64,000 bases of DNA from Polytrichum commune (lineage: Eukaryota > Streptophyta > Polytrichopsida > Polytrichales > Polytrichaceae): assembly GCA_950295325.1 (NCBI GenBank), contig OX485809.1:15192001-15256000 (forward strand), written 5' to 3'. The first letter of the stretch is position 1. Each line of letters opens with the position of its first letter. A program made the position numbers and the translations under genes. Below the pieces are notes generated by a model. It ran no database searches, had not been told where the DNA came from, and saw only the letters and a program-made list of their open reading frames with translations. Positions 1 through 12,577 of this stretch are shown piece by piece.

Positions 1-1010
1 ACAAATTCCTTCTTAATTACTTACTTTTGTTTGCACGTCCTAATTCACTACATTAACATATTAGGCATCACCCCTTACCTCGGGTCTCTTGCCAACAAGG
101 GTTTACGATTTATTTTGTATGTTTTGATTGTTAAATGTGTTTACACTGGATAGACCACGAAATGCAACTCAATGGGACCAGGGTGACGGGCGACCTGTAG
201 GTTCAACCTGTTGCGCAATCTTCATAAATTGGGGCCATTACTCCCAATCTATGGGGCCAACAACATAATAGTGGATTCGCGGGTCATTAACCCCACCTTT
301 CCACCAACAACATTCAGAGTGGTCGTGTCGGTGATTAATCCGACTTACCACACACGAAACTTGCTAATAAATGAAGCTACTACCACAAAACATACCAAGG
401 GCCCCGAAAACAATGGAATTGGGTACTCCCTTGGCGGTCAAGTGGTCAAGCCACTTGACCTTACGAGATAGGTGAGTGGATTTAGAGATGCGTACCTTAG
501 CCGTGCTCCCTCCAATCCTAAATGGAAGGCTTAAGGTTAGTTAATTTACCTCAATTTTCCTCGGTTGATTTGGGCTTGATGTAGGCCGAGCCGCTACCTC
601 CTTCCTTGCTCCATTTTCCGAGCGTCGACCTTGCCTCCTTCTTGTAACTAGTTTGGTAGTAAGCGTACCTTAGTTAACAATTAAAATATAAAGTGTTATT
701 CTGCCCTGTAATTTAATCCTAAGCATAATATTTATACTTAGTGCACCAAATTATCTTTCCAATGATCTAAAAATCACTCTAATCGGATAAGAAATGCAAA
801 AGTTATGAGGGTTGGAAGTGTGAGGTCGATTCAACCGACCCTTCCAACCCACCTATCTACCTTCTAACTTCAAGAATTCATAGCACATTCCTTACTACTT
901 GGATCTAGGCTTTCCTTATACCATTGGAAAGCTATGAACAAGCTCTAACTAGAAAAAATTATGACATCAGCAGGTTAAGCTAATAGAAATTCAGCGGACT
1001 CCTTGTAACA

Positions 1011-1510
1011 CAGCAGTCAATCAAGAAGGCTTAAACTATGTATCTCGCCTTCAACAATTCATATCTAATTCAAATCTTAGTCAAATCAAACGTTCTATAT
1101 GACCCTGGAGAGATATTAAAAATATGTATTTGATAAAAATATGTGATTAGAAAGGTAAGCTGAAGTGAACCCAGCAGGTCCTCTGTAATGCAGCAGTCAA
1201 CCAAAAGTTCTCAAACTATGTGTCCCATCTTGCACAATTCATATCTAATTCAAATCATGTTCAAATCAAATGTTCTAAGCCATTTTGGAAAGCTACACAA
1301 AAGTTCTACTTGGGAAAAATATAATTTCTTGGAATTAAAATTCCTATTGGGCTCGCAGGTCTGATCCAGCAGCCGCTACCCACAAGACCACCCAGTTTTT
1401 CTACTCCATCTTTGAAAATCCATAACTAATTGTCATCTCAACCAAATCACAAATGGGAAACGGCTATAGATAGCTATATGAAATCTCTCTAAGAGAAAAA
1501 ATGATAAGTA
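1011..1510. repeat. diverged ~180-bp tandem repeat, about 3 units
   Basis: The phrase cagcagtcaa starts at 1011 and again at 1191. Each is followed by similar text (caattcatatctaattcaaa, then gttcaaatcaaa-like words). A third, weaker unit runs from about 1370 to 1510. Period is about 180 bp. It has no coding content and is probably internal non-coding sequence of an old LTR retrotransposon. Confidence 0.5.
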
Positions 1511-3130
1511 TCTTGTTCTAGCTTTTGAACTAAGCCTTCAGGGCATTGGCAGATGAGGTCTATAATGCCTCTACTCAAAACTCTACCATCCAACCTACCT
1601 CTACAAAAGAAGGAATAATTTTGTTGGTGTGTTAATAAACACACAACCTAACTAGGAGAGAGAGAGTAGAGGAGGTTCTCAAGCCTTTCTTTTAGACCAT
1701 TGAGAATACATGCTAAAGGATTTTTTCCTAACTACATTGAAGCAGGGCTTCGCCCAAAAACTAGAGAAAGAGCGAGAGCTACAAGGTGGAAGGAGGGGTT
1801 TTTAAACCCTCTCACAAAAGGGTTGGACCCCTCCTCCACCGGATCCATTTTTCAAACCCTTTCCCGAAATTTTGGCTCGGGGGTTTTCCCGGTTGAGGTT
1901 GCCACCCTCTCGCCGAGGTGGCTCCGACAAAAAACCTTTAGAAATCTTTCTAATTTTTCCGCCATCGAGTTGGCAAGGGGGCAAGTGGGCAAGTATCCCC
2001 CTTGCTCTCTTTCTTTTTTGTCTTCAAAATTCTTCACGCCGATTTTATCTTCTTACGTAAAACACCTCCAATAGTCTTGTGTGCCTCACACTAACTAATA
2101 AACTAACACTTGCTTAGCTAGCATCTACTAACATTTGCTTAATAACTAGCATCTACTAATATTTGCTTAGCTAGTTGTTTTTACTAGCTAGCACATTTTT
2201 TCTACTTTGCTATCTTCTAGCACTACTTAGTTTCATTTTGACCTTCCTTCTTCTAGGCTAAATGCTAAATGAACTAATTTTTCCTAAATTCCCTATCAAT
2301 TCTAACTTTTAATGCTAACATTCTAACTAAAAGTGATCCCGCAGAGTGGTGGACCACTCAAAGGGTTCACATCAGGCCATTGTTACACACGGTTAGTGTC
2401 GTGCGGTAATTATCTTAGCCTCTGAACTCTGAAATCACTCATCAATTCTTAATTGCCTCTCAGGTTCCTTATCTCTTCATCTTCTATGCTTTGCTCAATT
2501 CATTCTTAAACAAGTCTCATCTCTCAATCAATTCAATACACATTTCCTTTCCTCTCTCTCAACTTCCGCTGACTCGCTCTCACATTCACTCATGTTTCAC
2601 AATCTGCTTTGCTCCCATTATTTCCTCTCACACGGTCTCGCTCATAATCTCTCCACAGTAAATCTCTGTCACAAACATCGAAAATAATTTCCCATACAAT
2701 CGATAGTTCGACCACTTCACAAACTTTCATTATAACTCCAAATTCAGGAGAATAACAATAAGCTTCTCAGAAAATAGTGTCCTACAATCCCTGTAGTGAT
2801 CACTGATTTTTACTTGGAAGATTGTTCAACTATAATCCTCGCCCGAGTACGGTGCTGAGGGAGACAAAACTATTGTTTATGCAACTCGCTCAAAAATTAT
2901 CGAAGAAATGTCTGCTCTGTCCTTCTACGCCTCCCCTCTTACAGGGCGAGGGAGACGATAGTTTTTCTAACTACCTGCTAGGGCCTCCTATGGCCGTAAG
3001 ACTATAGTTATAACTACCTACTGCGCCTATAGTTCAACTATTTTCATTCACCTGGATGAGTTTCATCCCAACTTCTACCCTAAGCCTATAGTTGAACAAT
3101 TCGGCCAAAAATTTTGGCTTACAAGTAGCA

Positions 3131-3170
3131 AAGAGGGAGAGAGGGAGAGAGGGAGAGAGGGAGAGAGGAT
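3131..3170. repeat. GGGAGAGA microsatellite
   Basis: Four to five perfect 8-bp units of gagagagg type lie in a row. A purine-rich tract at a comparable place precedes the LTR-end-like motifs near 3421 and 23719, and one lies at the matching position near 62.4 kb on the other strand. Confidence 0.85.
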
Positions 3171-3420
3171 AGGGTGAGAGGATTAGCACCTCCAATCACA
3201 ATCCCTTAACCTTCACCTTCAAAGTAGGGACTAATCCCCTTCCACCAAGCTTCCTTCTTCCTAAACTACCAAGGTGGATCCAAAAGTGGGCATTTAACCC
3301 GTGGAGCTCACCTTGCTTCACCTTACCCCCTACTCACATTATCAAGGCATACTCTTATTGAATTCAACCTTGAAATAATCACACAACACATTCTAAAGCC
3401 TAAACTTAAATCCACACCAC

Positions 3421-3526
3421 ACTTCACTCTTTTTATGTTTTGTGAATAATCATAATACATCAAAGTCAAACTAAAATTGGTTTTGAAGAGTTAATCACCA
3501 CATGTGGGCACCATTTTGGACTCACA
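3421..3526 (+). repeat. LTR-end-like motif, copy 1
   Basis: The block runs from cttcactctttttatgttt through tgtgaataatcataat to gtgggcaccattttggactc. The same two anchor phrases about 80 bp apart recur at 6011-6116, 23719-23824 and, inverted, 62061-62170. The common layout suggests the 3' end of one family of LTR or TRIM-like elements. No primer-binding site was proven. Confidence 0.5.
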
Positions 3527-6010
3527 CATACAGAGTTAGATGGGCAAGGGGAAGGTCTGAAGCGGCTCGGCTCCCGTGGCAAAAATCTCAATATTGGCCG
3601 CCTAGGTGGAGCTGGACCCAGGGTCCTTCGAAGCTCGGTTGGTTGGCTAATGGTCGACTGGTTGAAGGGCGTGACAGGGTGACAGTGTGACAGCCCTGAC
3701 AGGTGCAAGATACCCGGGTAGAAGAGAAACTAGACCACTGGATAGGGGCTGAAGTAATTGGGATTACACAAAAGATAGGATATTAACAAGTAGGACGGGG
3801 ACTTAGTGAAGTTGAGGGAGGTTGGTAGTAATTTCAGCGTTAGGCATTAAGTAGAGGCCATTAGGGCTAGAGTAGTGTGTTGGTGGAGTGGATGACTAGT
3901 CTTATTACCACAAGGTGTGGAGTGTTCCTAAACACGGATTACCTTGTGTTACTTTAATAAAGAATTCGTGTCTTATGGAACATTATTGGGGTGACCAAGG
4001 CGTGATGGTGGGTCACAACTACAAGCAAACACATATTGGCTTTGGATTCTCACCTGGACTAGGACGCACTTAAGGGTGATGGTTTTGGGCTGATACCCAC
4101 CCTTAATTTCCCAAGTCCTAATGCCATGAGCAAGGCAAGTTGTGGGTTGGTTACCACCCCTTTCCCTTCTTTACTCATCCCATCCTATCTCCAACACCAT
4201 GCCAACTAGTCCAGCCTATGCCCGCTCGGAATCAGTATGTATCAACCCTTTTTCGGTGCCCCCAGGCCCAGCCGGTCTCCTTTAATTCTACGTTGTTTGC
4301 CCCCGAGGTCCGCCCGTCATTGCCCGTCAAGGGGCTCTGAACCTCCCTTCCAGCTGCCGCCTTGGTTCTTCAGTGACAGTCACTGCTCCTTCAGCAGGTC
4401 TAGAGACCACAACCACTACTACAAAACCATGGCTTAATGTCTCGGCACAATTGACTATCCGTGTTTATTTAACTGAGGTAGCCCAACCTCATAGTCAAGG
4501 TGGTTTTTGTGACAGACCATAGTCCCAAACCACCCTTGGTTTTTTTGACTCAGCAATCCAATCGTAGTTATTGACTAAACATAATCCACAAAATCAGAGG
4601 AGGCATTGAAACTATTGGGAGCAAGCAAACTATGCATTGAATATGTTTTTTTGACTCAAGACCCAATCACACATTTAGACTAACTACAGTCTTAAAAACT
4701 TGAGGAAACATACATTATTGGTAGCAAGCAACCTATCTATTGCATTTGTTTTTTTTTACTCAGTAATTTGTATGCATGCATGGCACATGATCCTACATAA
4801 AGTTTGGGCATATCAAATACAAATTGAATTAGAAGCATGGCTATTTGCACCTTGTAATAACTACTTTGTACGTATGAGATACACAAGCCGGTATGACATT
4901 CATTCTTCATCTGAAGATGAAATTCCAAGGTAATCTGAATTGTCCTTTGAGTCAAATTCAAACTCATGAATATCTTGCCCCTCATCATTATCATCTGCAC
5001 TATCATCATGCTCCACATCACCTGCATCTAGTGTGGGATCTGCCAAGCCTGAATAGTTGCTATCATTCCCTAAGGTCAGACAAGGCACCTCTACCATTTT
5101 ATCCTTGGCACATTCTACTCTTCGATTGCTTAGCCCCTTAGCTATCGACCAGCAGCCGAATGGGTACTGAAATCCCTTCTTCCTACACCCAGCTCCCTCA
5201 TGATTGAGGGATTGAGCTTCCGCTAGGATTCAGTCCAGGCACTACCCTCTCAGCTTGCATCCAGGGGCAGTAGTTGCAGCAACATCCGAGAACCCAACCC
5301 AGAAAAGAGCTTGAATTTTGTGGCTGACCCAACATTCACGAATGCAGCATTGCCGCGAGAGTGCTTCATTCCTGCACTGGCTCTTCCTAGGTTCTGATCT
5401 TGGCTACGTGTCATCCCTTGCTCTCAAATTCCTAGCTGCCGCTCCCGCCTTGTCGCCTGAATTGTTTTCGATTTTCTGCCCAATCTTCACCGCAGTTTGT
5501 TTCCCTTGAGGCCTAGCAGTCATCCTCCTCAGCTACACTTTTATTCCTTCAGCGTAGCCATCGCTCCTCCATTCCCACACTGCCGAATTGCTCTCCTTCT
5601 TTCCTCACCCTCTGTACCCGCATCTGCCTACCTCCCATCCCCGGCCTTCTCCCAGCCTTCCTGAGACACCTCCCGAGAGAGCTCCTTCAGCTAGCCTCCG
5701 AACCTTGGCTTGCCTGGATCTGACTTTTGCTAGGTCACACTGACCTCTCCCCTAAAACAACTAACCATAGTGCCCACAATGGACAATAATCTGGCCCATG
5801 CTTGATTAACCCGAACCAATCCTGCCAGTCCGAGCTTAAACTAATGGCCAAGAATTAATTTAACTATGCAACTCAATTAACCACTAGTTATCACCCCACC
5901 CTTAATTCTAATTTCACCCACTACTCTTTGACTCAAAATCCAATTCTCCAAGAATTACCAGTAACTTCAACGCCTATCTAACTTTAAACTCAATTGTAAC
6001 TACCAAAACC

Positions 6011-6116
6011 AAGCTTCACTCTTTTTATGTTTTTGAATGTAAAGTAAACGTCAAAGTCTAATTACTAGTTGCATCTTTGGTCCAAGAACAATTGTGGGCA
6101 CCATCTAGGGCTCACA
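6011..6116 (+). repeat. LTR-end-like motif, copy 2
   Basis: Second member of the family at 3421-3526: aagcttcactctttttatgt, a variable middle, then gtgggcaccatctagggctc. The start is closest to the copy at 62061-62170; the end is closest to copy 1. Confidence 0.5.
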
Positions 6117-7599
6117 TAATCCTTCACTCGCGTGGGGTGACACTTGGACCCCACAGAGAATTGACGTGGACATAGCATTTTGTGGAATTGCAATTGCAAT
6201 CAGTGTTTTGGTTGACGTCTTGTAGGACGGGAGAATGTTATGGGGGGCAGCATATTGGTCGTGGACATTAAATTTTGTGGAATTGTAGTTTTAGGCGTTG
6301 TCTTTCCAGCCATCCTGTGTGATGGTAGAATATGATTTCCAATATCATGTTCACCACAAAAGGTTCTGATGGTGTGGTGGACATAAGTGAACATGTCTGA
6401 GGACTCGTTTTGGAAGACAAGATCCCGTCAATATGGATGTCATCGTTCACATGCATAAGCATTGGGGTGGATATCTGCATGAACGTATGGGATACTCTAT
6501 TGATGACACGGTGGATGGCTGTTGGAACACCTAATTTTCAATCAGGTTTTCCTTGAGCGTCCCCATGAAAGGACCTACAGGTCGCGCATTCCAAATGAGC
6601 ACGGGCACATAGAACAATAGCAGAATATATTGCAAAGCCCACATATGTTGCCATAAATTGGATTATCTTCATTTCCAGAACATATTGCGACTACAAAGCT
6701 GCTTCCTTGAAGAAAATGTTCAGACCCGTCGCTATGCGCTATACAACAAACGAAAAAAAATTTATCTCTGCCATGACAAAATCACTAGTCACCCCAAAAT
6801 TGACTTTGCATGCAAACATGCAACGACAATGTTGTGAATGCATGATGTGCTCTGTGCTCTATAGACAAAGTTGGACTACTGCGACACCGGCCGCTGCATG
6901 GCTGCTGACGTGTCATTTCTTCCTTTGCCCGCCCGCTTTCGTAGCACTCCCCGCTTGCTACATCCCAAAGCCATGCACATAGCACCATGTCGAGTGTTAA
7001 TGGGTTTCAATGCATATATTATCAATATATGCATGCTAAGGATTTTCACTTATGGGCCCCAATTATTTTGTTGGCAATAGAAATTAAACTACATCAACAA
7101 ATGGAAAAACATTTTCCTTACCTTTGCAAGAGTTTGGGTAGGTTTGGGTAAACCAACGGTTTTTGGCACTACCGTAGGTTCATAGCTGGTCCGACACTTA
7201 ATAATTCAAAAAAATGAAGTCGATTTTTTTTGGAAATTATCACTTAATGTTGTTGAAATCCTTTGAAATCAAAGTCAACATATGACGAACTAAATTATAA
7301 ATACACAAATTTATGTTCTTGATGCCGTAATAAATTAAAAGGCGCCAAGTCACATCAAAAGGTATTTTGCACGCATGAAGCACATTCCACACTAAAAACA
7401 AATGGTCACAAATGAATCTGTAAGAGCTTCTCTATTTTGAGCATAAACGCCTCGGAATCACAACACATAACTAAAGAACGCCCCTCAATCAGGGGAGCGA
7501 AATCAGGGGAGCCTCGGCTGTGAGAGCTCAAGAATCTCGAAGCTCCTCCTTCAAAGCTCGACCTCCTCCCCCGCAGACTAATCTTCCTCCTTCTCCGCA

Positions 7600-7790
7600 G
7601 CTTGACCCTCCGACCTCCACAACAGCTTCATCCTCCGACCTCCGCAGCAGCTTCACCCTCCCTCACAGCAGCTTCACCCTCCGCAGCAGCAGATTCACCC
7701 TCGCAGCACCTTCACCCTCCGCAACAACAGATTCACCCTCGCCGCAGCAGCAGATTCACCCTCCGCAGCAGCACCTTCACCCGCAGGTTG
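7600..7790. repeat. CTCCGCAGCAGCTTCACC-type minisatellite
   Basis: Imperfect repeats of ttcaccctccgcagcagc run through this stretch and create artificial Pro/Ser/Gln-rich frames on the plus strand. Related words recur near 8390-8455 and 9440-9475, so the motif was spread within the left half of the pogo-like element. Confidence 0.6.
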
Positions 7791-8780
7791 TAAATCTTGC
7801 GGAGGTTGTCTTTGCAATATGAGATGTTGCTGGAGCGACATTTTGTGAACCTAGTGCCTCCTGTGCATCGTCGCCTTCCTCATTGTTGCTAGACTTGGAC
7901 CCGGATCCTGAGTACAAACCAACCAACTCGATTGGTATCTTGAAGGAGCTTGAAGCTCAAAGTAGCAGCCTCTCTAGTTATTAACATCTTTTCCCCTAGC
8001 CTAAACCTCAATCCATGAAGAAATTGCAGCACTGTGATTGCCATCTGAAGCCTATGGTATCTGATGCAACTCACATGAATCTCAATGTGAATGCATGAGG
8101 TCTGAGGCCTATTAAATTTATAGCCACCTGAATGTCGGAATTTGTCGGTCAACCTTCGTTGTTTCAACGATTAACAACCTTAATCGTATCATTGCATGAT
8201 CAGTCCACTAACCTTGTTGTGTGCTCATCGATCATTTGCTTCATCCTGCTATTGATCCTGTTGCAAAATGTGGGTGTTTCGGGCGCCTGCAGGGCCTTTC
8301 CTTGCTGCAAGCGACTTCGGCAACCACCACAATCTCCACAGGTTGCAGCTCCGCAAGTCTTCGAAAATCCTCCGCAGTTCTTCGCAGGTCTCCGCAGGTC
8401 TCAGAAGATATATTCTCCGACGCAGGTCTCCGCAGATTCTCCTCCGCTGCTGGATGATTCTAAAACTTGTATTGTCTGCGCAGGTGTAACAAACCTCTCA
8501 CCGGTTTATCACCAATTTCCGAACTAACACGTATCAACCTAAAACAATCATAGACCAAGTAGGTCTTGGTTAAAGCTCAACCATCCGACCATAGGAGAGA
8601 GACAAAAGGTCCTCTCTCCTCCCCCGAGCTTCTTCTTATGCCCAAGCACTACTTTTACTTTCTATCTTTACATATAGTAAAAGTATCATATTCATAGCTC
8701 TATCTTTTAGTCCTACTATGAATCTTCTATCTTTGGTTCTTCTAGAACCTTCTTCCATCTCTTATCTCAATCTCATTCTT

Positions 8781-9145
8781 CCAATTGGAATTGTCTAATT
8801 CCAATTGGATTCATCCATCCTTCTTTCTAGTTGGAACTCTCTAATTCCAACTAAATTCATCCATTCATTCTTCTAGTTGGAATTGTCTAATTCCAACTAG
8901 ATCTATCTATTCATTAAGAGTTGTCTAACTCCAATGAATTACATTCATCTTTCCAATTCTGGAGCGGTCCAACTCCAATGCACCTCATCGAGAGTTGTCT
9001 AACTCATGTGCACATGTTCTCAATATGGAATGGTCTAATTCCAATGCACTATATGCGGAGCTGTCTAACTCCAGTGCACATGTTGTCAATCTGGAGTTGT
9101 GTAACTCCAATCCATCCATCTTCAACTAGGAGTTGTCTAGCTCCC
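8781..9145. repeat. array of about ten covarying short palindromes
   Basis: Every 30-50 bp there is a short inverted repeat of the form GGAATT-gtct-AATTCC. From unit to unit the arms change together: GGAATT/AATTCC near 8787, 8880 and 9025, GGAGTT/AACTCC near 8920, 9092 and 9129. One unit (near 8957) and several others keep only part of the pairing. It lies in the non-coding left half of the pogo-like element. No function is recognised. Confidence 0.6.
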
Positions 9146-9280
9146 ATCATCCTCCGCTTACACACTGGCACATGTGGTTAGAATATTCAATTATCCATCA
9201 ATATTGGTATTTACCTTACAATGACACTATCGTCGATGACTAGGTGTCCATACACCCAACCTCGTCATCATGGTATACAT

Positions 9281-9436
9281 TAAATGTCACATTGTCAATT
9301 AGCCTTGTCGTTGAGGGCGCCTCGTCGTCGTAGGATGGCAACTAGGTGTAGAAACTTTACAATATCATATTGTCAATTAGCCTCGTCGTTGAGGACGCCT
9401 CGTCATCATAGGATGGTAACTAGGTGTAGTTACATT
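9281..9436. repeat. 78-bp duplication
   Basis: attgtcaattagcct starts at 9291 and again at 9369, and the whole unit (gtcgttgagg, cgcctcgtc, ggatgg, aactaggtgtag) is repeated with few differences. Two units, non-coding. Confidence 0.75.
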
Positions 9437-9905
9437 ACAACAGGTCTACGCAAATTCTCCTCCGCAGCTGGATGTGTCTGTGTTGGTGGAGCTAAACTGT
9501 GTCTGTGCTGGTGGAGCTAAATTGTGTCTTAAGGTTGCTCCCAATTGTTTACTGTAGTAATAAGAAGGAACCAAGCTTCACCATCTTAGTACAAATAAGG
9601 GTTCCAGATGCTTTTACCTTAACCCCTCAGAGACAATGATCTTACCGAATCTTCACGGGATGAGTTGCTCTTGATGATGATGTTTTGAACATGTATGAAT
9701 GTGTGATGCGGTGCTCTACTTGCAATCTTTCTATTTGATGGTGGAGGAGTTATTGTTGATGCGGAGGTTCAGATTCTCATTGTTGTGGTGGTTGTGATTC
9801 GGTCATCTGGGATATGAAGTTTGGCCCTGGAATGTTTTCAGTAGGGTTTACACAACCTCTGCACAGCGAAAACATAATCAATGCAATCAGTCCCTAAACA
9901 TTTCA

Positions 9906-12172
9906 TTAAATCTTGCAAATGTTTGTACATCGGTTACTTCCAAAAGACTTACCTTTTTGTGCAGATTGAACATACATTTTTCTAGCTGCATCATTTAGAG
10001 ATGAAACTCGAGCGCCATGTAAACGGCTGATCTGAGCTGCCCTTTCTAATGACTCTTGCATGATTGTTGTAATGCAAGTATCCGGCTCCATGTCTTCTAT
10101 TGTGTCGTCCTTGTTTGTAACTTTTTCTATTTGGGATGTTTCCTCCTTGAAAAGTGGTGTTGATAAATTTGCGCACAAGGCAACCTCTTGAAAATCATGT
10201 TGAAAAGCTTTAGCAATGCCACATTGATCCCATCCAATTTGTACCATTTGTTTTTTGTGAATGCTAAGCCAAGCTTCATACAACCATGAACATAGGAGAG
10301 GTTTTAAAACACTTAGCTTAGAATCGAGCTTAATGTTTTCTTCCTCCCCTGAATCTAATTGTTGAGATATTTGATTCATGCTCCATTTGTCGTATTGGAC
10401 CCGAAAGGCATGCTTGAAAGGTCGTTGGAGGATAACATCTGCTGGCTGTAGAACACTTGTGCAGTTGGCATGAACAAATATTGTTTTCACTAAGGGATGA
10501 GTCAATTTCAACCATGTAAAAAATGTTGTAGAGGTATGAATGGACCAACAGTCAATCAACCAAATAAGAGGAGTATGGATGGGAAGTCCAAGAATCTCTA
10601 TTTGTTTGAGTCTGTAGGGTTGAAGTATCTCTTTAACAAATGCCTTGCAAGAGTCAAGATTGGACCAATGGTTGCTAGTGTGTGTGATGTGCCACCTAAC
10701 TTCTTCACACGTTTGTCGACCTAGGTTCATAGGAGGTAAACTCCTATTTGTTGTTCCTGTGAAAATGACTTGAAAAGGTAAAATGTTACCCGATAATGAA
10801 GATGAAACCGCTACTGTAACTTGTCTTTTGTCTTCAATTCCAATCACAGCCACATGTTTAGATCCTCTCACTTCCCAAGTTCTTGTTCCACCTGTTGGAA
10901 CAAGATGGATTCCAGTCTGATCTGTGTTTACCACTAACTCACATGAGACATTGTAGCACTTAACCAAGTAGGCTATCCGTTGGGTCATCCTCAAACCTTG
11001 TAGCTCCCAATCTTTTGGTAATTTGTTTGCTGCTGTAGTAACTTTTCTAAAAGACCAATTTAATTCTTTTCTAGCAAATGCCCTCACCCAACTAAGTGAC
11101 ACCTTGAATGAAGTTGAACTTTCTTGAACAAGTAGATCTTGAGCCCTCTTTGAATAAAGGGGATGATGAGATTGCGGATTGATCTTGCATAGAGAGGTTG
11201 TCCCGCCTTCCTATGTGCATGTAGCATCTCAATGATAGCTTCCTTTAATTCTTGATGATTGGATAAAATATGACAATGTTGGTTTCCTCCATGAAAATTG
11301 GAAGATCCTTCATCTACATACTTCTTGTAAACATCTTTGAGTTCTCCTGTAGATGTGAACCCACGGGGAGGTCACTTCATTGTCAAGTTGACACCACGTG
11401 CGGACAAAGTTTGCTACCCCTATATTACATGCCATATATAATTTTAAAATTTATGATATTTTTTCTACATATACATAACCATTGATAGTATCTTTTGTAT
11501 ACTATTTTGAAAATTTTAGTCATCTTTATTTTTTTGAGTAATTGTTTTAGTTCAATTCTGTGTCATTCTAGTTAGAAATGGTATGTTTTATGGAAGAAAA
11601 AAAATCATCAAATTTAGTTACCACTTTTGACTATGTCATAGGTACTGTGTATATCTACTCATGATAAAATTTTGACCCATTTTGGTGGTGCAACTTACCA
11701 AAAAAAGATTTTTTTTAGTCGCACGTGCAGTTCAACTTGACAATGGAGTGATCTACCCGTGTGTGAACCACTCATACATACTGCTTCTAGCAAGCTTCTC
11801 ATAAGTGCCATAGCTCTCTCCCGGTTTCTTATACATCATCTTCAAGTACTTCCATGCATTGTTGATGTTTCTATGTTATCTAACAGCAACATAAATGGGA
11901 TCCCAAAGAGAAGGCTCAAACCAATTACTGTAATGACCCCTAACCTTGAGTTTTTTGGAAGTTGGCTCCTCTTCTTCCACTTTAGGAGTCAACAACGTTG
12001 CCTCCAATGTGCCTCGTGGCCTTCCAACTGGACGCTTCACCACTTCTACTTGCAAAGCCGCTTCCTCGTCCATCTTAGTCTTTAGAGTCTCAAAATCACG
12101 TGCCACTGACTGTTGCATCTCTTCTTTGGAAATTGACATGAAAATACTACTCAAAGTCTTTGACTTTGTCAT
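9906..12172 (-). pseudogene. pogo-like DDE transposase pseudogene
   Basis: The gene encodes a cut-and-paste transposase of the Tc1/mariner-pogo group (DDE_1, as in CENP-B/Jerky-like proteins). Reading starts at the ATG at 12172. The N-terminus has an AT-hook-like motif (RPVGRPRGT), then NWFEPSLWDPI. The 398-residue 3' frame (9906-11102) holds the catalytic acids in NTDQTG, LIDCW and LQPADV, about D61, D184 and D222 of that frame. Three lesions interrupt one continuous gene: an in-frame TAA at 11876-11878, a 400-bp MITE at 11362-11761, and a one-base loss in the C-run near 11160. With the MITE excised mentally, the frame runs on through its target site (MYEW-FTSTG). No intron is needed. The gene lies inside matching TIRs, so it is the element's own transposase. 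Confidence 0.85.
11362..11761. mobile_element. hAT-like MITE inside the transposase gene
   Basis: A 400-bp non-coding insert has imperfect ~40-bp terminal inverted repeats starting CACGGGGAGGTCAC on the left and CACGGGTAGATCAC on the right. It is flanked by a perfect 8-bp duplication TGTGAACC (11354-11361 and 11762-11769). An 8-bp duplication and a CA-n-GG start fit the hAT superfamily. A related, decayed copy lies at about 46600-46972. Confidence 0.85.
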
Positions 12173-12577
12173 TTTGACTTGAACTAAAAGCTCAAACAAG
12201 CAAAGCAACGGGAACACTCAAAATTTCACCTAACACACTTCAAAGCTCAAATACATGAAAAAATTGTTCAAAGGAGCCTCAAACCCTGATTAGGGAAAGT
12301 AGGTTTAGGTTAAGTTCAACTAAGCCGTCACCTCTTCTGCAATTAGGTTAAACAACATCAAATTTTAAGGCATTTGAATATTTTTGAGAATGAGAAAACA
12401 TTCATTTGTAATAATTGAATAAATTTCATATGTACATTCTTACTTATAGCCGATTTAAAATATATATATAGCAAAAGTTGAAATTTTAATTTTTTAATTT
12501 TTTTAGCCAAATGCACTTTTTCCACTTTAATTAATTATTCGGCTAACATGTGTCGAACCAGCTATGAACCTACGGTA

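Larger units (their letters stand above)
1..7171. other. repeat-derived DNA without a credible gene
   Basis: No reading frame here has a recognisable domain or a convincing exon structure. The stretch holds about three diverged copies of a ~180-bp unit, a GGGAGAGA microsatellite and two copies of a recurring LTR-end-like motif (listed separately). C+T-rich tracts and closely related phrases suggest old retrotransposon non-coding sequence. It also forms the left flank of the pogo-like element that starts at 7172. Confidence 0.55.
7172..12575 (-). mobile_element. pogo-like Tc1/mariner element, 5.4 kb
   Basis: Terminal inverted repeats begin CCGTAGGTTCATAGCTGGT at 7172 and, on the minus strand, at 12575. 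They match over 26 bp with one mismatch. Both ends are bordered by TA (7170-7171 and 12576-12577), the target duplication of the Tc1/mariner superfamily. The right half carries a minus-strand DDE transposase gene. The left 2.7 kb is non-coding and contains a Ser/Pro-type microsatellite, an array of covarying short palindromes and a 78-bp duplication, possibly a nested insertion. The copy is dead because its transposase gene is interrupted three times. Confidence 0.85.

Noticed and set aside
7520-7822. Pro/Ser-rich protein on the plus strand
   Set aside because: The composition comes entirely from the CTCCGCAGCAGC minisatellite, with several competing frames and no start or splice support.
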